From: Dipteronia dyeriana
Lineage: Eukaryota; Streptophyta; Magnoliopsida; Sapindales; Sapindaceae
Length of the DNA stretch: 64,000 nucleotides
Reading direction: 5' to 3'
NCBI GenBank assembly: GCA_032871835.1
Contig: CM065295.1
Span: 40,856,360-40,920,359 of the forward strand
Positions 57,356 to 64,000 of the stretch are shown one piece after another. Below the pieces are notes generated by a model, which was given only the letters and a program-made list of their open reading frames with translations, was not told the DNA's origin and did not search any database. Position numbers and translations under genes: made by a program. Every line of letters starts with the position of its first letter. Within the stretch, counting starts at the first letter, position 1.

Positions 57356-58530
57356 TGTCAACCAAAAATTCACTTGGGTTGAGGAATTTCGGTTAGCACC
57401 CTCGAGACCACTACCACGAAGGAGGCGACCGGGGTTGATACCTTTGGTACCAGGTTCATATATTTGATGGTGAAAACGATAAAGAATGACAGTACGAAAT
57501 ATTAAGACACGTAAGGAAAAATGACACTAATTTTATTATTGAATCGTATGGTGTACACAAAAGTCATTCAAACGATCCTAGTCATTCTTGCTTATAATGG
57601 GTATGGTGGCTTTGTGCCTGTTGAGAAGTAGATAGCAATGGTGGCCATGTTCTGATCATAGAATTTAGGCCGAGTCAAAACTCTATTCTCTTTTTCTTTT
57701 TTTCTCTGGCCTACTTTCCACCATGCATGCTCGGGCTTATTTATACACAATCCAACTAGGTTAAACCTGTGACTTTCCCTTCATTATTTTCTAAATCAAA
57801 TCCATTCTTATCAGATGTGATATGTCTGTTAAATGTCATTGACTTTGGTTTAATAACGAATTTGAGAATATCTTGGATGGAGATAAGTTTTTTCCTTTTA
57901 GGACTCATTCATTTGTCCTACACATACATAGTGTTTCAATGTAATTTGGAGAGTGTAAGTGATCATGTATATTACCATGGTGAGATCCATCATGGTGGTC
58001 ACAAAATATGGCGCTCACTGTTTCAAAAGGCGAGGTAGATCCGTACTTTTGTCTTTATATTAGGAGCTCGATCCGACCTTTCCAGGTCCCTTTTTGGGCT
58101 TAAAATGTCCGTGTTAGCGATGATAGAGCTTCTGCGAGATCCTACCTACGTAGATAGATATTCTTCTTTCCCTAGCAAGGAGGAGAAATACTGTGATACG
58201 ATCTTGGTGCCTTACAGGTTTCTCTTTGTGTCTGGAGAGGATGGCGGGCTTCGAGGGAGGTTATGAGGTAATTCCGACCTCAGGGAGTATAGGTTTCCCT
58301 ATATCGGTCTTATCCTGGGTTCTTATTTCGGTGTAAGGAGCTCGATTTGACCGTGTCGACCTTTTCCTAGGGTATTCCCAAAGCGCGTCGACCTTTCCTT
58401 GCTTCTGTGAGGTCGCCCAGTAGCTCGACCCCAAGAAATGCGGTACAAAGGTATGTAATCTCGGTTTCAGACCCTGTCTAGGAGAGTGAAAAATTTCCCT
58501 TTGGTCCCTTGCCAATTTTGTCTATTAACA
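57356..58530 (-). repeat. Tat-2 LTR (5' LTR in element sense)
   Basis: TGTCAACC...CTATTAACA on the + strand, 1175 bp. It matches 40384-41561. Confidence 0.92.
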
Positions 58531-59010
58531 ACAGGGAATGTCACTGCCGAGCCAAATGACAGGATTCCAGATAAAGGAAGATCCAAAATTAGACAAGTGT
58601 ATAGACCGAAACACAAGTCAAGAGATGTTACGACTTCTCGAGTATTTGAGACTATCAAAACGGGTATTGATGTCATTGTGACAAAACTTGTTACCTCACT
58701 TCCCAACAAGACAACTTTAGACCCGGACGCCTATTCTGGTTTACTTAGGCCAATCATTCCTAGTGGACACGGGGAGGCCTTGAAAAGTGTTGTTTATTTA
58801 GATGATTCCATATATCCATTACACATTGAGCATATGGATATATATGCCGTGACAGATCCTGTTATTGCTAATATGGACCCCTTGATTGATCCTCCCATGG
58901 TAGAGCCACATTTGCATAACCCTTAGGGTGAAGATAGCTCCAACATTGATAATAAAGGCATTGAATCTGACTTCAACCATCCCACAACTTTAGACATCAC
59001 ATGTGTTTAA
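58531..59010 (+). pseudogene. DUF4283/zinc-knuckle ORF (LINE ORF1-like), 3' part
   Basis: The frame starts directly at the right edge of Tat-2 with the target duplication and reads 'GNVTAEPNDRIPDKGRSKIRQ', then about 115 more residues to a stop at 58924. It is the variable C-terminal region that follows the zinc knuckle split at 40383. No domain is recognised in it. Confidence 0.7.
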
Positions 59011-59053
59011 GGAGGAATCTCTTGGAAGATTCAGGTTGAAAGAAGGTTACCAC

Positions 59054-60265
59054 TGTTAACCGAAAATTCACTGGGGTGAGGAATTTTAGCTAACACCGTC
59101 AAGACCACTACCTCAGAGGTCGCGGTCAGGGGTGGTACCTGGTTTATACTTATAATAGAGGAGATGAAAATAGGTGATAACACGACGTGTGAAGGATATG
59201 TATAGAAAATGGCATTGTTTTATTTTTATAACGAATCAAACGTAATATACAGAAGCCATTCAAGATTCTTGATCTCTCTTGGGTACAATGGGGGTGGTAG
59301 CTTCGTGCCTGTCGATAAGTAGATAAAATGGAGGTCGTGTTCTCCTTAGAGAATTTAGGCGACAATGGAGTTTTGTTTTTCGTTGGCCAATTCTAGCTTT
59401 TTATGTTTTTTTTGCCCCCTCTTCTGTGTACTATCCTCAGTGTATTTATACACGGTCCAAGTAGGTTTTGCTTGTAGTTTTCCCACCATGCATATATGAA
59501 TCAAATCCCTCATTATCAGGCGGGATCTTCTATTTAAATGTCATTGATTTCGGTTTAACTAATTCGATGATATCTTGGAGGGAGATAAGTTTGTTTCCTT
59601 TTTGGACTTAATTACTTGGTCTGTACAAACGTACTGTTTTAATGTACATTGGAGAGTGAATGCATTCTCGTATACTGCCCTAGTGAGGTACATCATGGAG
59701 GTCATCAACTATGATGCTTGCTATCTGAAATGGCGAAGTACTTCTCTATACCCGTCTTGGCATTAGGAGCTCAATCTGACTTTTCCTGGTCTCTTTAGGA
59801 GCCCAACATGGCTGCGCTGACGCTTTCCAACGGTAACGGAGCTTTACGAGCTTCCTACTTCTTACCCGAATAGATTAGGCTCATCCCTTGGTGAAACAAA
59901 GAGATGTTGTAGGGCGATCTCGACTTCTTGAAGGTCGCTTTATACAACTGGAGAAGGTAGTATACTTCTTGAGAGGTTGCCTGACATCTCGACCTTGGGG
60001 AACTCAGGTCTTCCTATGTTGACCTTGCTTCAGGCACTTATTTCGATGTAAAGAGTTTGATTTTTTCACACCAAGCCATACCCGATGACCTTGAATGCTT
60101 GCGAGGTGTTCCACAAATGTGGGTGATCTCGCCTTGCTTCTATAGGGTTGTATGGTAGCTCGACCCCGAGAACCTTAGTACTCTACTGTGTAATCCAGAG
60201 TTTGGACCCTTGCTTGGAGAATGGAAAATTTATCTTTGGTCCATAGCTAAATTTGGCTATTAACA
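59054..60265 (-). repeat. Tat-3 left LTR
   Basis: TGTTAACCGAAAATTCAC...GGCTATTAACA, about 1212 bp, related to the Tat-2 LTRs. Confidence 0.85.
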
Positions 60266-60418
60266 GAAGTCCCCTCTGACTTGACACCGGTGATTGAGTT
60301 GGGGTTGGAGTCAGATTTCCTGTTTTATTTGGGAATTTTTTTTTTTTTAAGTTGCTAAAATATGGGAAGGAATCCTCTCAATAAATGCAAGAGAAATGTG
60401 GCGAGCAAGGAAACACAT

Positions 60419-61269
60419 TGTTGATCGAAAATTTGCTCAGGGTGAGGAATTTCGGCTAACACCCTCGAGACCACTACCTTGGAGGTCGCGGTCGGGGGTG
60501 GTACCTTCGGTACCTGGTTTATACGTGTAATAGAGAAGATGAAAATAAGAGATGACATGATGTGTAAAGGATAATTATGGGAAATTGTACTGTTTTTATT
60601 AATGTAAACGAATCAAGTGTGACGTATAAAAATCACTCAAACTCTTGTTCTCTCTTGGGTACAATGGATGTGACAACTTCGTGCCTATCAAGAAGTAGAT
60701 AAAAATGGTGGCCATGTTCTATGAGTAGAATTTAGGCTAGGATGAGCTTTGGTATCTCTTCTTCTCTATTTGGACGTATCAAACGTCAAAATTCTGACCT
60801 ATTTATACATGTTCCAACTAGGTTAAACTTGTTATTCTCCTGCCATGAATCTCTGAATCAAATCCCTCCTTATCGGGCAGGATATTTTGTTTAATTGTCA
60901 TTGACTTTGACTCGATAACGGATTCAAGAATATCTTAGAGGGAGATAAGTTTGTTTTCTCTTTGGACTCAATCACTTGACCTGCACGTATGTAGTGGTTT
61001 AATGTATGTTGGAGAGTGAATGCAATCCCGTATGCTGCCCTGGTAAGATGCCTCATAGAAGTCGTCATATATAGAGCTCATTATTTTGAATGGCGAGGTA
61101 CATCTACGTACCAGTCTTGGCACTAAGAGCTTGATCTGGCCTTCCCATGTCTTTTTTTGGAGCTTGACATGACTGTGTTGGCGCTCTTCAGTTGTGATGG
61201 AGCTTTACGAGCCTCCTCCTTCTTATCTGGACAGATGAGGTTCGTCCCCTGGTGAAACAGAGAGATACT
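60419..61269 (-). repeat. Tat-3 right LTR, truncated
   Basis: It starts TGTTGATCGAAAATTTGCTC and follows the left LTR until the insertion of Sire-2 at 61270; the rest would lie beyond the window. Confidence 0.8.
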
Positions 61270-63918
61270 TGTTAGGTTTAAGTTTGTGTTGGCATTAAGT
61301 CCATATCAAAATGATGTTTACCTTGTAATGACTTAGTTGTTTAGGTTCATGATGATTCAAGCTTCAAGGAAGAAGAAACAACAAGTCAAAGCAAGTTCTA
61401 TGTATTCAAAGAGAAAGGATTCAATTTGGTTTTATAAAGGTATACTAAGACCTTATCTTTCTCTTACAAGGCATAGGCACACACACACACATATCATACA
61501 TTTGTGTCCCTGCATAGTTGTGCATCATTATAGGCACACACACACACATATCATACATTTGTGTCCCTGCATCATTGTACACCTTTATAGGCACACACAT
61601 ACAATTTATTCATATGTGTCCCTGCATCGTTGTGCACCATGTATAACACATTCACACACTTGAAGATGAATGCTCATGTATTGGTTTGAAAATAACATGT
61701 TTTGGAATATGCATGATTGGAAACTATCTCTATGTAGTTTGCATTCTAGTGTGAATTGTGTTTGTTTTTTTATAATTTGTATAACATGGATATTGAACTT
61801 GGATTTAGTCTTAAATCATTCTTGATTGAGTTTCGGTCATTTCGGTTACTCATACTATTGATTTCATGTTCTAAGTCAAAAGATACTACACTTTCAACTC
61901 ATGTTTCATACATTGTCTTCGTCTTCGTATATCGAGTTGAATTATTATTTTCTAGGTTGATTATCTTATATTTCCATGTCTGTGTGAGTGTTACGGTTCT
62001 TAATCCGTAAATGGATTTAAATTCCGAGTTCGGAGGCCGAAAAACGGTCGAAGAACGTGAAGGAAGGTTGAAGGAGAAAGAAGCAAGCATATACTTCTTT
62101 CCAGAGATGACGCGTGGCCATCTCGGGGCAGAAGGCTTGCTGCACCGAGATGCCCATGCGCCATCTTAGACAACAAGCTTGCTTGGCTTCATTTTGCCCC
62201 TCTTGGTCATTTCACATGTCCAAGTCTCATACTACTTTATAAACTCTTTCCCTCTCACATTTCATTCCTAGAAGAAATTCAAATCAATTGTGCAGAATTT
62301 TCTCTCTAAATTTACTCACCTTCCAAACACTATAACCTCTTCATTTAAACTCCGATTTGAGTGATTCGAAGTTGAGAGTGTTCATCTATTTATCCTCCAT
62401 CATTTCTCTGAAGGTTTGAGTTTATTTTTCGGGTGTTTTAGGTGTCTAATCATACAAAAACGGGATTGTACCTAGATCAACTAAGGTATTGATTTTCTCT
62501 CTAAGTTTTCTTTTGAAACTTGGTCAATTGCCTTGGGTTTTCTTCTTCTACATATATTTGTATATTGTGAGTGTTTTGAACACTTTCAAAGCTAGATTTA
62601 ATTTTAATTGAAATCAAACATGTTGAGTTAGGTTTTGATTTTGCCTATGTTATCACATGTTTGGGATTGTTTTTTGCTAGCTTTGATTCTAGGACTATTT
62701 TGTTATCTTTGATTGACTGATTTTGAGATAAATAGTTCTTCACATGTATTAGGCTCTCTTGGCCGAAATTCTCACATAATACATGTGTTTATATTCTTTT
62801 GAGCTATTCATGTGATTTGTTGAATCTATGATTATGAATATGCTCTAGAACTTATGCTTAGATATATTTGACTTTATCATATGATTTTAGCATGTTTTAG
62901 GTTTTTGTGATTTAAACTTGATCTTGTGATTTGTTGATCATATCTTGTGATTCAAGTTTAGATATATGCATGAATCTAGTTTGTGATTAATGTTGATCAT
63001 ATCTTACATAATCTAGATTGACTACTCATGCATGATTAACTAGACTATATGTGATTTGTGCATTCATGCTCATGTCTAGTATTTTCCATAGGATGTGTTG
63101 ATCATAGCATTCTATGTTACGTGCTTGTTTACGTTTTGCATTCATGATCACCTAGATGCCTTGTGAGAAGGAAGTCTTGACAATATGTGTGAGACCTATG
63201 GTGTTGAGCAAGAAGTCTTGGCAAGAGGTGTGAAGCCTCGGATTGTCGAGTAAGGAAGTCTTGGCTAGAGGTGTGAAGCCTTGGATAGTCGAGAAAGAAG
63301 TCTTGCCTAGAGTTGGGAGAACTCGGATAGGTGAGCAAGGAAGTCTTGACGAGGGTCGGGAAGACTCAGATAGTTGAGCAAGAAGTCTTGCCTTGGGTTG
63401 TGAAGATCCGGATAAGGTGAGCAAGGAAGTCTTGACAAGAGGTGTGAAGCCTCAGATTGTTGAGCATAGGGCGGTAACTTCTAGAGTAGGATAGGAGGGT
63501 AGTTTCTAGGTGAAGAGGTCACTTGAGAGATTTTACTTGTCTTATCTACTAGTGGAGTTTGTTTGCCGGTGGCTGCTAGCCCGTGGATGTTTCCTTTTCG
63601 GAGGTTTACCACGTTATATATTGTGTCAACTTTTCTCTATCCCTATCTCTCTAATATTTGTATTGTGGTTAGAACTTTCTTTGTATGTTAACTTCCTTTC
63701 TATAATATAGATTGTGTATGTGTTACAATTACTTGTTTGTATCACACTTTAATTGTGTTTATATATTGATTAATTATCTTTAATTAATATATATATTAAG
63801 ATACAAGCAATCTAGAGGGACAAACTTTTGTTTGTTTCTAAAGGAGTCGAAAAAGGTGTCTAACTTATTCACCCCCCTCTAGGTTAGCCTTGAGCATTTA
63901 ACCGTGATTGTATTTTCA
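61270..63918 (+). repeat. Sire-2 5' LTR
   Basis: TGTTAGGTTT...GTATTTTCA. It carries the 53-bp array (61472-61640), a TATA box CTTTATAAAC (62235-62244), the 43-bp six-unit array (63206-63461) and the hairpin module (63580-63614). Confidence 0.92.
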
Positions 63919-63920
63919 AT

Positions 63921-63938
63921 TGGTATCAAAGCAGGACA
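63921..63938 (+). other. Sire-2 primer-binding site (initiator Met tRNA)
   Basis: TGGTATCAAAGCAGGACA lies two bases after the LTR. TGGTATCAGAGC is the complement of the plant initiator methionine tRNA 3' end; there is one mismatch (A for G). Confidence 0.85.
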
Positions 63939-64000
63939 CTAGATTGCACTTAGTGTGAGTTCGGGGTGATACTTTCACGGTTTTGTAAGGCGTTTGAAGT

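Larger units (their letters stand above)
40384..58530 (-). mobile_element. Ty3/gypsy Tat-type LTR retrotransposon with nested insertion (Tat-2)
   Basis: LTRs lie at 40384-41561 and 57356-58530, both TG...CA. The exact 5-bp target duplication ACAGG sits at 40379-40383 and 58531-58535. Minus-strand order is primer-binding site, gag, protease, RT-RNase H, second RNase H, integrase, tandem repeat, antisense ORF, polypurine tract. A Sirevirus-like derivative (45765-51617) interrupts integrase; without it the element is about 12.3 kb. Many stops and substituted catalytic residues show it is long inactive. It shares its layout with Tat-1 but not its LTR sequence, so it is a different family of the same lineage. 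Confidence 0.92.
59054..61269 (-). mobile_element. Internally deleted Tat derivative (Tat-3), right LTR truncated
   Basis: LTR 59054-60265 and LTR 60419-61269 are separated by only 153 bp. Those 153 bp match the polypurine-tract side of the Tat-2 internal region (41562-41712). The right LTR is cut by the Sirevirus-like LTR starting at 61270. Its sequence is clearly related to Tat-2 but more diverged than the two Tat-2 LTRs are from each other. No coding capacity. Confidence 0.8.
61270..64000 (+). mobile_element. Sirevirus-like copia element, 5' end (Sire-2), runs off the window
   Basis: A complete 2649-bp LTR (61270-63918) is followed by a primer-binding site and 60 more bases of internal sequence. 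The family is that of Sire-1, but the region 62055-62170 differs: one of the two promoter-proximal palindromes is missing. The gag-pol region, if present, lies right of the window. Confidence 0.85.

Noticed and set aside
873..58530. Tat-1 and Tat-2 as copies of one family
   Set aside because: Their layout is the same, but LTR lengths, LTR sequences and repeat units differ, so they are separate families of one lineage.

Overview
This window is nuclear DNA of a flowering plant, most likely a eudicot. The evidence is two intron-rich plant genes, a chloroplast transit peptide, plant-specific LTR retrotransposon families, and AT-rich intergenic DNA with poly-T tracts and (TA)n runs. I cannot name the species.

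Only two genes look intact. They form a tail-to-tail pair in a gene island from about 21.3 to 36.3 kb. On the + strand is a ClpC-type chloroplast Hsp100/AAA+ chaperone (nine coding exons, 923 aa, plus a 5' UTR exon and intron). On the - strand is PHS1, a cytoskeletal dual-specificity phosphatase fused to an atypical kinase domain (eleven coding exons, 923 aa). Their stop codons are 509 bp apart. An old LINE fragment lies in PHS1 intron 4.

Most of the remaining sequence, about 43 kb, is retrotransposon. From left to right: (1) a fragment of a putative plant transposon ORF (448-855). (2) A complete but mutated Ty3/gypsy Tat-type element on the - strand (873-12688), with 820-bp LTRs, gag, protease, RT-RNase H, a second RNase H, integrase, and an extra ORF in antisense. 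(3) A mosaic with a copia-like zinc-knuckle fragment and an Athila-like gag-protease with one LTR (about 12.7-18.5 kb). (4) The gene island. (5) AT-rich intergenic DNA with a 385-bp foldback element and a probable LTR remnant. (6) A DUF4283/zinc-knuckle ORF (LINE ORF1-like), split by a second Tat-type element (40384-58530, exact 5-bp target duplication ACAGG). That element is itself split in the C-terminal part of integrase by a Sirevirus-like copia derivative (45765-51617). (7) An internally deleted Tat derivative (from 59054), cut by the 5' LTR and primer-binding site of another Sirevirus-like element that runs off the right edge (61270 onward).

The most interesting signal is the antisense gene shared by the two Tat elements. 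In both copies it lies between the 3' LTR and integrase, is read against gag-pol, and has its own TATA-like box, spliceosomal-looking introns with GTAAGT or similar donors, and an AATGAA-type end signal. It converges on gag-pol across a local tandem repeat (93 bp in one element, 99 bp in the other). Introns could persist there because the RNA that is reverse-transcribed is the complementary strand, in which those introns cannot be spliced.
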